Source of the DNA: Thermodesulfatator sp.
GTDB taxonomy: Bacteria > Desulfobacterota > Thermodesulfobacteria > Thermodesulfobacteriales > Thermodesulfobacteriaceae
Assembly (NCBI GenBank): GCA_027036915.1
Contig: JALWCD010000024.1
Coordinates: forward strand, 1-14,527
Direction: 5' to 3'
DNA: 14,527 nucleotides
A model generated the notes under the pieces. It did no database searches. It was not told the DNA's origin and saw nothing but the letters and a program-made list of their open reading frames with translations. Positions 1-7,221 of this stretch are shown here, in pieces (position 1 is the first letter of the stretch; each line of letters begins with the position of its first letter). Both the position numbers and the translations under genes were made by a program.

Positions 1-42
1 CCCCTGAGGTTGAGGATTCCCGTGCGTTTCGAACTGCACTAG
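1..42 (+). CDS. Possible C-terminal end of a convergent gene (partial)
   Basis: One plus-strand frame is open from the window edge to TAG at 40-42 and reads PLRLRIPVRFELH. The tail resembles the hydrophobic/basic last strand seen at the C-terminus of many TonB-family energy transducers, but 13 residues are far too few to identify a family. The tetranucleotide CTAG at 39-42 supplies the stop codon of this frame and, on the other strand, of the kinase gene, an arrangement seen between convergent genes. An open frame of this length can arise by chance, so this is a tentative call. Confidence 0.2.
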   Translation, partial: PLRLRIPVRFELH

Positions 43-1835
43 TCCGGCTTTTTGATCTCTTTTTCCGGCAGGGGAACGGCATCCATTACGCATCTGAACC
101 CTACCTCCTCGAAGGCCTCCCAGGGCATACGCCGAACCGGAGCCAGAGCCGAAATATCGGAAGCTTTGTGAGATTTGACCCCGCTGATAAGAACCACCCG
201 GCTTTCGGGTGAGGGCACAAGGGTCTCGAGCACCCACTCTCCGAAATGTGAACTCAGGCCCCGAATCCCCAGGGAATTGGGGGCCATCTCCATCACGCTA
301 AGGGGAAGCTCGAAATGTCGGTAAAAGGTTTCCGGAAGTTTCTGGGAGGGATTCTCCAGACCCCGTCCTTCGGTTACGGCGTAAAACCACTCCACCTTGG
401 TAGGCAAACGCTTTCCATAAAACCTGGCATAAGCCCGCGCTCCCTGAGCCGTAACCCGCACCACCGGACAGGAGGCGTGCATGGAATCTTTGAGGACGAA
501 CTTTCCTCCCTCATATACAATGGGTTCGTAGGTCTTGCTTATCTTCCCCAGATAAAGCCAGATATCTTCCCCCTCCTTCACCACTCCGTCTTCCACCCGG
601 ATGCGGGAAAGGACGCTATTCAGGAAGTTTACATACTGATAATTGGTAACCGGATAGGAATCCATGTAAAAGGGGTTAAGATGGACCGTAAGCCCCCGGT
701 CGCCGAAAAGTCCCGGAGGAATCTTTACCTCTCCTCCGGGAAGGAGTTTCATCACCGCTCCGTCTCGGGAGGTCATCTCGGCTGGAAGGTTTGCCGGCAG
801 AGAAGCGTAAGGTTTTGGAGACGGTCTTTCATGGGACTCCCGGTTCGATCTCTGATAAAAAATTACCCCCACCAGGGCCACAAAAAGTAGAAAAAGCCCC
901 AAAAAGATCCCGATATGGGTCCGGGGAGGAAGTCTTCTGGCGGGAGAAGAGCGCCTGATGGTCATTAGATCCCGCAGGGCCTTTTCCATCTCCTCCACGC
1001 TGGAGAAACGCTTCTGGGGGTCCTCCTCGGTGGCCCGCCGGATGATACGATCCAGAGCCTTGAAAAAGGGCGTCTTGGGATCCTTAAGGCCTACCTGGCG
1101 AAAAGGGGGTTCCCCGGGGGCGATTCGGCCGGCCACGGCCTCGTAAAGTATCTTTCCCAGGGCGTAAATATCGGCCCGTTGATCCGTACCTTTGAAATCC
1201 AGGAATTGTTCCGGAGCCATGTAAGCCGGCGTGCCCTTGATCTCCAGGGAGGTGGTGATGGACTCCATCCTGATGGAGCGCGCCAGGCCGAAATCCGCGA
1301 TTTTGGGAATTTCTCCGTCAAGAAGGATGTTTTCCGGTTTGAGATCCCGATGAAAGATCCCGGCCCGATGGATGGCCTTGACCCCTTCTAACACCGGAAA
1401 GAAATACTTCTCTATCCAGAGCCGGGTTTCCTCCTCCAGAGGGTAGAAACCCTCTTCGCGCATGGTGCTTCGCAGGGTGCGCCCGGGGATGTATTCCAGC
1501 ACCAGATATTCCAGCTCAACCTCTCCTTCCGGAAGTTTAACCCGAGCCTTATCGTAATCGTAAATCTGTATCACGTTGGGATGGCGGATCTGGACCATGG
1601 TTTCCACTTCCTGGCGAAACCGGCGCAGGGCGTTTTCCAGCTCCTCGGGATCGTCGACGAAGGTCTCCAGCCACTCCCGGGAAATAATCTTAAGAGCCAC
1701 GTCCCTTTTGAGATTGACCTGGTGGGCCCGATAGACCTCTCCCATTCCTCCCCGGGCCACAAATTCCAGAATGACCCATTTGCCGTTAAGGACGGTCCCT
1801 ATAGGTAAAAGCGGGGGCTTTTTGTTTTCGGACAT
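39..1835 (-). CDS. Transmembrane Ser/Thr protein kinase with C-terminal FGE-sulfatase-like domain
   Basis: A 598-residue Hanks-type kinase. Visible motifs: glycine loop GGMGEVY (29-35), lysine in VALKI (K49), probable helix-C glutamate E76, catalytic loop HRDLKPEN (162-169), DFG (181-183), and GTPAYMAPE (201-209). The kinase domain runs from about 18 to 290, followed by a basic linker, one membrane helix (about 308-327), and an outer domain (about 360-585) like formylglycine-generating enzyme/SUMF1 (MDSYPVTNYQYVNFLN, KRLPTKVEWFYAV, GFRC near the end). The outer domain has only two cysteines, in ASCPVV and GFRC, and lacks the usual RGGSW-type and Cys-pair segment. It is therefore probably a sensing or binding module rather than an oxidase (inference). 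The gene follows the PP2C gene after a single base, so kinase and phosphatase are likely co-expressed and act as an opposing pair. The start has GGGGAATAGG just upstream. The substrate is unknown. Confidence 0.92.
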   Translation of the reverse strand: MSENKKPPLLPIGTVLNGKWVILEFVARGGMGEVYRAHQVNLKRDVALKIISREWLETFVDDPEELENALRRFRQEVETMVQIRHPNVIQIYDYDKARVKLPEGEVELEYLVLEYIPGRTLRSTMREEGFYPLEEETRLWIEKYFFPVLEGVKAIHRAGIFHRDLKPENILLDGEIPKIADFGLARSIRMESITTSLEIKGTPAYMAPEQFLDFKGTDQRADIYALGKILYEAVAGRIAPGEPPFRQVGLKDPKTPFFKALDRIIRRATEEDPQKRFSSVEEMEKALRDLMTIRRSSPARRLPPRTHIGIFLGLFLLFVALVGVIFYQRSNRESHERPSPKPYASLPANLPAEMTSRDGAVMKLLPGGEVKIPPGLFGDRGLTVHLNPFYMDSYPVTNYQYVNFLNSVLSRIRVEDGVVKEGEDIWLYLGKISKTYEPIVYEGGKFVLKDSMHASCPVVRVTAQGARAYARFYGKRLPTKVEWFYAVTEGRGLENPSQKLPETFYRHFELPLSVMEMAPNSLGIRGLSSHFGEWVLETLVPSPESRVVLISGVKSHKASDISALAPVRRMPWEAFEEVGFRCVMDAVPLPEKEIKKPD

Positions 1836-1836
1836 C

Positions 1837-2601
1837 CTATTCCCCTATCCGAACCACAATTACGGTTACATTGTCCTTTCCGCCCCGGGCCAGGGCGGCC
1901 TCCACCAAAACCTCGCATACCAGATCCAGCGGATTTTCCAGAAGGATCTTTCGAATCGTCCCGGGAGGGACCAGGTCGTGCAGACCATCGGTGGAAAGAA
2001 GATAAAGATCGCCCTTGTGTACCCGTAAGGGAAAACAACGCACCTTCTCGTAGCCTCCCCCCAGGGCCTGGGTAAGGATGTGTCGGTAACGGCTGGTTCG
2101 GGCCTCTTCCTCGGTCATTTCTCCGGCCTCTACCATTTCCTGAACCAGGGTGTCGTCAGTGGTGAGCTGATCCAGATCCTCCCCGCGCAGACGGTAAATG
2201 CGGCTGTCTCCCACGTGGGCGATGAAGCCCTGTTTTCCCCGGAGCACCAGAACCGAAAGCGTGGTGCCGAACCCCTCGCTTTCAGGGTGACGCTCTTCGT
2301 AAACCAGAAGTCTCCGCTGAACCTCCTCCACACACCTTTCAAGATGACGGAGGAGGCTTGCCGGCCGGAGACGGTAAAGCAGGCGTTCTCCCGTGGAAAG
2401 GGGAGAAAAATAAAGTTCTTCCAGATACTGACACGCCAGACGACTGGCCAGATCCCCGGCCGGATGCCCTCCCATACCATCGGCCACAGCCCAGAGACTA
2501 CCCAGCACCGGATGTGCTCGATCCGCTATCAGGTAATAGTCCTCGTTGCGCTTCCGTTTCAGACCGATGTCCGTACGGACACAGTAGCGATACTTTAACA
2601 T
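1837..2601 (-). CDS. PP2C-family Ser/Thr protein phosphatase
   Basis: A 254-residue soluble, metal-dependent phosphatase of the bacterial PP2C/Stp type. All metal-site signatures are present: RTDIGLKRKRNEDYY near the N-terminus (D21), VADGMGGHPAG (D41, G42), GTTLSVLVL with AHVGDSRIYRL, LLSTDGLHD (D205), and GKDNVTVIVV (D243, N244) at the C-terminus. The family removes phosphate from Ser/Thr residues using two or three Mn2+/Mg2+ ions. I start it at the ATG at 2601, ten residues before the first motif as is typical; an in-frame TTG at 2670 would add 23 residues unlike the family. The Shine-Dalgarno-like AAAGGA directly abuts this ATG, so translation initiation may be weak. It is the first gene of the unit and its stop is one base from the kinase start, so it most likely dephosphorylates that kinase or its targets. 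Confidence 0.93.
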   Translation of the reverse strand: MLKYRYCVRTDIGLKRKRNEDYYLIADRAHPVLGSLWAVADGMGGHPAGDLASRLACQYLEELYFSPLSTGERLLYRLRPASLLRHLERCVEEVQRRLLVYEERHPESEGFGTTLSVLVLRGKQGFIAHVGDSRIYRLRGEDLDQLTTDDTLVQEMVEAGEMTEEEARTSRYRHILTQALGGGYEKVRCFPLRVHKGDLYLLSTDGLHDLVPPGTIRKILLENPLDLVCEVLVEAALARGGKDNVTVIVVRIGE

Positions 2602-2697
2602 TCCTTTCAAAATACCAGACTCAAATTCCTTCCGCCATCCCCGAAAGATCTTTAAGGAACAGAAAATCAATTTCCATAGCTTTTGTCCATTCTTCTC

Positions 2698-2725
2698 TTG
2701 ACAAACAGAAAAGTTTTGCTATTCC
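2698..2725 (+). promoter_or_regulatory. Candidate sigma70-type promoter of the feo operon
   Basis: TTGACA at 2698-2703 is a perfect -35 box. After 16 bases comes TATTCC (2720-2725), a poor -10 match preceded by TG at 2717-2718, as in an extended -10. A transcript would begin near 2732, placing the shared 21-bp element at its 5' end. The whole divergent gap 2602-2762 is AT-rich relative to the flanking genes. I found no convincing promoter for the leftward phosphatase-kinase unit in the same gap. Confidence 0.45.
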
Positions 2726-2731
2726 ATTCTT

Positions 2732-2752
2732 TGCAAAAGAAAAACAATAAAA
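2732..2752 (+). promoter_or_regulatory. Shared 21-bp element, copy 1 (before feo operon)
   Basis: This 21-bp stretch (TGCAAAAGA, then A, then AAACAATAAAA) recurs with a single A-to-G change at 5648-5668 before the porin gene. Its last base overlaps the start of the ribosome binding site AGGAGG (2752-2757) of the FeoA-like gene. TTTTGC at 2714-2719 and GCAAAA at 2733-2738 form an inverted repeat that exists only at this copy. It is probably an operator or 5' UTR element for metal control (inference). It is not a recognisable classical Fur box. Confidence 0.55.
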
Positions 2753-2762
2753 GGAGGGAACC

Positions 2763-3110
2763 ATGAGGGAGGGATTTGTTTCGGTACTGGATCTTAGGCC
2801 CGGAGAAAAGGGGCGGGTCCAAGAGATACTTTCCGGCCGGGGATGGGGAAAGGAAAGCCGTAGAGGCCAGGGATGCAGGTCCCGGCATGGGGAACGGTAT
2901 CGTGGAGGACGTGGCTGTGGTCGAAGTGGGGGCTGTACGGAACGATTGCTCGAGGTTCTCGGGGTTTATCGGGGCCAGATACTGGAGGTGGTTGAAAATC
3001 GGGGGTGCGGGCCGGTGGTGCTCCGGGTGGGCGATAGTCGTTTCATTCTCGGACGTGGCCAGGCCGCCCGTATACTGGTGGAAAAACTCCAGAAAGGAGG
3101 TGAGGCATGA
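2763..3110 (+). CDS. FeoA-like protein with a Cys/Gly/Arg-rich insert
   Basis: 115 residues. The two ends fit a FeoA (SH3-like) fold: VSVLDLRPGEKGRVQEIL (7-23) at the start, then LLEVLGVYRGQILEVVEN (62-79) and FILGRGQAARILVEKL (94-109). Between them, where an ordinary FeoA has only a few residues, lies a stretch of about 35 (24-58) made almost wholly of Gly, Arg, Ser and Cys, with Cys at 38, 52 and 58 and a His at 42; a further Cys is at 82. This insert could bind metal or be a flexible basic arm (inference). FeoA proteins bind FeoB and modulate its activity. AGGAGG lies 5 bases before the ATG. It is the first gene of the feo operon and overlaps the next by ATGA. Confidence 0.8.
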   Translation: MREGFVSVLDLRPGEKGRVQEILSGRGWGKESRRGQGCRSRHGERYRGGRGCGRSGGCTERLLEVLGVYRGQILEVVENRGCGPVVLRVGDSRFILGRGQAARILVEKLQKGGEA

Positions 3111-3337
3111 GGCTTTCGGAGGTGAACCCCGGAACCAGGGTCAGAATCCTTAAACTTGGCCGACAGGATCCGGCCCTTAAGAAACGACTTCTCGACATGG
3201 GAGTTCTTTCCGGAGAGCCCGTTACGGTGGAAAGGGTGGCCCCGCTGGGAGATCCTCTGGAGATAAGAATCAGGGGTTATCGGCTCTCCCTCCGTAAAGA
3301 GGAGGCCGCTGAAATTACGGTGGAGGTGCTCTCATGA
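3107..3337 (+). CDS. feoA: Ferrous iron transport protein A
   Basis: A 76-residue, standard-length FeoA: LSEVNPGTRVRILKLG, then LKKRLLDMGVLSGEPVTVERVAPLGDPLEIRIRGYRLSLRKEEA split across the usual strand pattern. It is a small cytoplasmic SH3-like protein that associates with FeoB and is needed for Fe2+ uptake in several bacteria. AAAGGAGGTGAG precedes the start, inside the end of the preceding gene. It overlaps both neighbours by four bases (ATGA at 3107-3110 and 3334-3337), indicating translational coupling. With the preceding gene the operon has two FeoA-type proteins, one canonical and one with an insert, so the roles may be divided. Confidence 0.95.
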   Translation: MRLSEVNPGTRVRILKLGRQDPALKKRLLDMGVLSGEPVTVERVAPLGDPLEIRIRGYRLSLRKEEAAEITVEVLS

Positions 3338-5484
3338 GGCGGGAAGTGGTGGTGGCGGTAGCCGGAAATCCCAACACCGGAAAGACCACCTTCATAAACG
3401 CCCTTGCGGGAACCAGGCTCCGGGTGGGCAACTGGCCCGGAGTCACGGTGGAGAAAAAGGAGGCTCGCCTGAAGTTCGACGGAACGGAGGTCCGCCTGGT
3501 GGATCTTCCCGGAACCTACAGCCTGAGCCCTTTCAGCACGGAAGAGATCATCGCCCGCGACTTCCTCGTTAAGGAAAAACCAGACGTGGTTCTGAATGTG
3601 GTGGACGCCACCAACCTTGAAAGGAATCTATATCTCACCTTTCAAATTCTTGAAACCGGAAGGCCCCTGGTCCTGGTTCTCAACATGTACGACGAGGCCC
3701 GGAAACGAGGGCTCAGGATTGATCTTGAAAAACTGGAGCGATTGCTTGGGGTTCCGGTGGTGCCCACGGTGGCGGTAAAAGGCGAGGGCGTAAGGGAGGC
3801 TCTTGAGACCGCGATAAGTAAGGTCCGGGATCCAGAACCCTCTATCTCGTCCCCGCGTTACGGTGAGGAGGTGGAAAGAGCCATTTCGGAACTTGAAAAC
3901 TGGCTCCTTGAAAAGGGTACGCCGGCCCTCGGGAAGTATCCTGCCCGGTGGCTGGCCATAAAGCTCCTTGAGGGCGATCACGAAATGATGCGGGAGGCTG
4001 GCCTTGAGGAACTTCCGGGGCTTTCGGGGGTGGAACACCTGCGTTCGGCCCACGGTGACCCCGCCGAGATCCTGGCCGAGACCCGGTATGCCATGGCCGC
4101 GGGAATCGTACGGGAGTGCGTAACCCGCAAAGAGATCCGTCCGGATCTCTCGGAAAAACTCGACCGCATCTTTCTTAACCGATACCTAGGGCTACCCGTT
4201 TTCCTTGTGGTGATGTGGCTGATCTTCAAAATGGCCTTTGATCTTTCCGCGCCCTTTGTGGACTGGCTGGACACCCTCGTTGCCGGGCCTCTGAACGAGA
4301 CCCTGGCCTGGGCTCTACGGCTGGTTTTAGCTCCGGAATGGTTCCAATCGCTTGTGCTCGATGGCGTGCTGGCCGGGATGGGCACGGTGGCGGTGTTTCT
4401 ACCGGTTATCTTCGCCATGATGTTCCTCATCACCTTCCTTGAAGGAAGCGGCTATCTGGCCCGGGCGGCCTTTGTGATGGATCGAGCCATGCACCTCGTG
4501 GGACTTCACGGCAAAAGCTTCATTCCCCTCCTTCTGGGATTTGGCTGCAATGTGCCCGCAATCTATGCCACCCGGGTGCTTGAGTCCCGAAGGGACCGCT
4601 TGCTTACGGCCCTTCTCGCTCCGCTCATGTCCTGCGGGGCCAGGCTTCCGGTCTACGTGGTTTTTGCCGGGGCCTTCTTCGGGGCCCGGGCCGGAACAGT
4701 GATCTGGTCTCTCTACCTGGTGGGAATAACCGCCGCCCTCCTGCTGGGAAGTATCTTCCAGAGACTTCTACTCAGGGGAGAGTCGTCATTTTTTGTAATG
4801 GAGCTTCCGCCCTACCGGCTTCCGGGAGTCAAATACCTTCTCATTCACACCTGGGAGAAAACGCGGCATTTCGTGGTTAAGGCCGGGACTTACATTCTGG
4901 CCATCTCGGTGGTGGTCTGGCTCCTGCTTCACCTTCCGCCGCAGGCCAGAACTCTTGAGGAATCCTATCTAGGGCGCGCTAGCAAAGCGGTGGCCCCGGT
5001 ATTTGCTCCGCTCGGTTTCGGCAACTGGGAGGCCGCGGCTTCGCTTATTACGGGTTTTCTGGCCAAAGAGGTGGTGGTGAGCACCATGGGAGAAATTTAC
5101 GGGCTCGGCGAGGAGACCGGAGGCCTATCGAGCGAGGGCTTTCCAGGGGAGAGCTGGCGGAAGGCCCTTCTTGAACTGCCCCGGGCGTTCCTGGAAGCCG
5201 GCCACAATCTTATCGCCGGGATATTCCCCGTAAGCCTCAAGCCCGAGGAAGCCGAGGCCTCGCTTCTTGCAAGTATAAGGAAAGCCTTTGATCCCCTCTC
5301 GGCCTACGCCTTCATGGTCTTCGTCCTGCTTTACATGCCCTGTATGGTGGTCCTTGCGGCCTTCTACGCGGAGTTTCGCAGTTTGCGCCTGGTCGTTCTC
5401 ATGGTGTCCTCTCACTTTCTTCTGGCCTACACGCTGAGCCTTTTCCTTTATCAGGTCGGAAAATTCCTGGCCTATGGAGGATAG
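3334..5484 (+). CDS. feoB: Ferrous iron transporter FeoB
   Basis: 716 residues, the usual length for a bacterial FeoB. The N-terminal G domain has G1 GNPNTGKT (11-18), the G2 region GVTVEKKEA (36-44), G3 DLPG (57-60) and G4 NMYD (117-120). A helical domain follows (about 170-270), then a polytopic membrane region from about 285. The two Gate repeats carry the conserved cysteines GFGCNVPAI (C405) and PLMSCGARLPVY (C434). FeoB carries Fe2+ across the inner membrane, with nucleotide hydrolysis in the G domain thought to gate transport. The start overlaps feoA by ATGA, and a small Cys-rich gene follows 3 bases after the stop. Nothing appears truncated. Confidence 0.97.
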   Translation: MRREVVVAVAGNPNTGKTTFINALAGTRLRVGNWPGVTVEKKEARLKFDGTEVRLVDLPGTYSLSPFSTEEIIARDFLVKEKPDVVLNVVDATNLERNLYLTFQILETGRPLVLVLNMYDEARKRGLRIDLEKLERLLGVPVVPTVAVKGEGVREALETAISKVRDPEPSISSPRYGEEVERAISELENWLLEKGTPALGKYPARWLAIKLLEGDHEMMREAGLEELPGLSGVEHLRSAHGDPAEILAETRYAMAAGIVRECVTRKEIRPDLSEKLDRIFLNRYLGLPVFLVVMWLIFKMAFDLSAPFVDWLDTLVAGPLNETLAWALRLVLAPEWFQSLVLDGVLAGMGTVAVFLPVIFAMMFLITFLEGSGYLARAAFVMDRAMHLVGLHGKSFIPLLLGFGCNVPAIYATRVLESRRDRLLTALLAPLMSCGARLPVYVVFAGAFFGARAGTVIWSLYLVGITAALLLGSIFQRLLLRGESSFFVMELPPYRLPGVKYLLIHTWEKTRHFVVKAGTYILAISVVVWLLLHLPPQARTLEESYLGRASKAVAPVFAPLGFGNWEAAASLITGFLAKEVVVSTMGEIYGLGEETGGLSSEGFPGESWRKALLELPRAFLEAGHNLIAGIFPVSLKPEEAEASLLASIRKAFDPLSAYAFMVFVLLYMPCMVVLAAFYAEFRSLRLVVLMVSSHFLLAYTLSLFLYQVGKFLAYGG

Positions 5485-5487
5485 AGG

Positions 5488-5628
5488 ATGAGCGGTACGG
5501 ATCTGATCTTCGGGGGTCTTACAGTGCTGACCTTCTTGGCCCTTGGGCGAAAGCTCCGGCGCTCCCTGAAAGAGGGAGGTTCGTGTGGGCAATGTTCCGC
5601 TACCCGGTGCCCGTTCAGGAAAACCTAA
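5488..5628 (+). CDS. FeoB-associated Cys-rich membrane protein
   Basis: A 46-residue protein. One hydrophobic N-terminal helix (about 5-20, DLIFGGLTVLTFLALG) is followed by a basic stretch (RKLRRSLK) and a short Cys cluster, CGQC and then C at 41 (C-x2-C-x4-C), ending CPFRKT. This architecture, directly downstream of feoB, matches the FeoB-associated Cys-rich membrane protein family, which often replaces FeoC. The basic residues after the helix suggest that the Cys tail is cytoplasmic (positive-inside rule). GGAGG lies about 7 bases upstream and the gene starts 3 bases after feoB, so it is the operon's last gene. A role in tuning FeoB or in metal/redox sensing is inference. Confidence 0.82.
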   Translation: MSGTDLIFGGLTVLTFLALGRKLRRSLKEGGSCGQCSATRCPFRKT

Positions 5629-5647
5629 AATTTTTTTTAGTAAATGA

Positions 5648-5668
5648 TGCAAAAGAGAAACAATAAAA
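5648..5668 (+). promoter_or_regulatory. Shared 21-bp element, copy 2 (before porin)
   Basis: This copy differs from 2732-2752 at only one base (G for A at the tenth position). It sits between the end of the feo operon (5628) and the porin ribosome binding site GGGAGG (5673-5678), the same placement as copy 1. No clear -35/-10 pair is visible upstream. The A/T-only dyad CTAAAA-TTTT-TTTTAG at 5625-5640 is the only other structure in this gap. The repeat suggests that the porin has its own promoter or operator and shares control with feo. Confidence 0.55.
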
Positions 5669-5686
5669 TAAAGGGAGGTGACGGAA

Positions 5687-7174
5687 ATGAAAGTCCTGGT
5701 CGGCAGTATTCGATGGCTGGTGATGATCTGGGGGCTTGTCTGCGGGCCGCTCCTGGTGGAGGGGCTCTGGGCCCTTTCCCCCGAGGTGGAGGAGTTAAAA
5801 AGGATTCTAAAGGAGGTGGTCGCGGAGAACCGGAGGCTTGCCGAGAGGGTCTCGGAGCTTGAACGGCGCCTTGCGGCGTACGAAAAAAAGTCTCCCAAAA
5901 AGGTCGAAACTTTTCGGGAAAAGCCCTGGTATGAGCGAATCGAGGTGGGGCTTTTGGCGGCCGGTCTTTTTCAGTCCGCTATCGGGGTGGACAAGGAACT
6001 GGCCAACCTTCACGCCCACGGGGGAAGGGAGCCCGCCGGTCGGGCGGACATGATAATGCACGATGAAAACAAGGCCTATGCCGCCGCGGCGGTGGATCTA
6101 AGCTTCTCCGCTGAGTTTTCGGACAGGGAGCGGGCCTATGTCCTCCTCGAGATGGGCTCCGGTAAGAATCCGGAATCCGAGATCCCGAGTTTTTCCGGGA
6201 TCGTGGATGAGGCCCTTTCCATGGTGCCGGTGGAGACCGACGACGGTGATGTGCGGGTGAGCGAGGCCTGGTTTGAAAGGGAATGGCCCCTCGGGAACGG
6301 AAGATTCCGCTTCCGTTTCGGAAAGATTGACATCACCACCGAGGTGGACCAGAACACTTACGCCAGTGACGAGAACGCTCAGTTTATGAGTCCGGCCTTC
6401 GTGAACAATCCGGCGGTGGAATGGGCCTCTTATAGCTTCGGGGTGGCGGCAAGCTACGAAACCGAAAACTGGGCCCTCACCCTGGGCTATGAGGATGCGG
6501 ACTCGGGCTGGGATAATCTTTTCGATTATCCCTTCCTGGTGGCGCAGTTCGCACTGAGTCCTCGCCTTTTCGGGCGCCCCGGAAACTATCGGTTTTACGT
6601 ATGGTATCAGGGTGAAAAACACCTCTCCTGGGAGGAACTCGAGGACTACCTGGCCGGCAAAATCAGCCGTCCGGAAAACGAGGATCCGGCCTGGGGCTTC
6701 GGGGTCTCCTTCGATCAGGAGCTGATGGAGGGGCTGGGAATGTTTCTGCGTTACGGCTACCGAGGGAACGATCTGGTGGGCTACGCGTACTATGACGAAA
6801 ATGGTTTCTTCGATCTCCACGCCACGGACTTCTCTTACGGTTTCGATGAAGTTTTAACAGCGGGGCTTTCGGTTTCCGGAGAATTCTGGGGACGTCCCGG
6901 AGACGAAATCGGCCTGGGATTGGCAGTTTTCTTCTTGAGAGAAGAATATCGGGATTACTGGGAAGGGAAGGGAGTTTACGCCTCTCGTCTGAACGGGGAC
7001 CCTCTCGAGCGTTCCCTGAGGACCGAAAATGAATATCATTTCGAAATCTACTACCGTTTTCAGCTCCATGAATCTCTGGCTTTGACCCCTGATTTTCAGT
7101 ATACCTGGAATCCGGCCGATCTCGGGGACGACGGGTTCTGGGTCTTTAGTCTTCGGGGAGTTTGGGAATACTGA
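5687..7174 (+). CDS. Outer-membrane porin, LbtU/OprB-like, with N-terminal coiled coil
   Basis: 495 residues from ATG 5687, which has GGGAGG 8 bases upstream; a GTG at 5678 lies inside that site and is rejected. There is a signal peptide (1 to about 29, cleavage near GLWA), then a coiled coil (about 32-67, VEELKRILKEVVAENRRL onward), then a Trp/Tyr-rich beta-barrel with alternating strands ending in an aromatic residue (VWEY). The segment with FRFGKIDIT, NTYASDENAQFMSPAF and NNPAVEWASY resembles carbohydrate-selective OprB porins and the related LbtU siderophore porin, which also has an N-terminal coiled coil. Next to feo and sharing its upstream element, it most likely passes iron or an iron complex through the outer membrane (inference). 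The coiled coil may contact peptidoglycan or form trimers. Confidence 0.8.
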   Translation: MKVLVGSIRWLVMIWGLVCGPLLVEGLWALSPEVEELKRILKEVVAENRRLAERVSELERRLAAYEKKSPKKVETFREKPWYERIEVGLLAAGLFQSAIGVDKELANLHAHGGREPAGRADMIMHDENKAYAAAAVDLSFSAEFSDRERAYVLLEMGSGKNPESEIPSFSGIVDEALSMVPVETDDGDVRVSEAWFEREWPLGNGRFRFRFGKIDITTEVDQNTYASDENAQFMSPAFVNNPAVEWASYSFGVAASYETENWALTLGYEDADSGWDNLFDYPFLVAQFALSPRLFGRPGNYRFYVWYQGEKHLSWEELEDYLAGKISRPENEDPAWGFGVSFDQELMEGLGMFLRYGYRGNDLVGYAYYDENGFFDLHATDFSYGFDEVLTAGLSVSGEFWGRPGDEIGLGLAVFFLREEYRDYWEGKGVYASRLNGDPLERSLRTENEYHFEIYYRFQLHESLALTPDFQYTWNPADLGDDGFWVFSLRGVWEY

Positions 7175-7183
7175 GACTTTGGC

Positions 7184-7215
7184 TTGACGGGATAAAAAAT
7201 TGAGGTAGTTATAGA
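7184..7215 (+). promoter_or_regulatory. Weak candidate promoter for the cobalamin riboswitch transcript
   Basis: TTGACG at 7184-7189 resembles a -35 box. The best downstream -10 matches are TATAGA at 7210-7215, with too long a 20-base spacer, or the poorer TAGTTA at 7206-7211 with 16 bases. The stretch is locally AT-rich and lies between the porin stop (7174) and the first paired base of the riboswitch (7222), where a promoter is required if the riboswitch has its own transcript. Confidence 0.3.
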
Positions 7216-7221
7216 GCAAAC

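Noticed and set aside
2602..2670. TTG start at 2670 for the PP2C gene
   Set aside because: The extra 23 residues do not resemble the family, and the ATG at 2601 lies at the normal distance from the first motif. Not fully excluded, because the site before 2601 is very close to the ATG.
2714..2752. Classical Fur box before feo
   Set aside because: No GATAAT-type or TGAAAAT-type symmetric repeats are present. The TTTTGC/GCAAAA inverted repeat has a 13-base gap and is missing at the porin copy.
5625..5640. Intrinsic terminator after the feo operon (CTAAAA-TTTT-TTTTAG)
   Set aside because: The stem is almost entirely A-T pairs with a 4-base loop inside a T-run; it is too weak to call a terminator.
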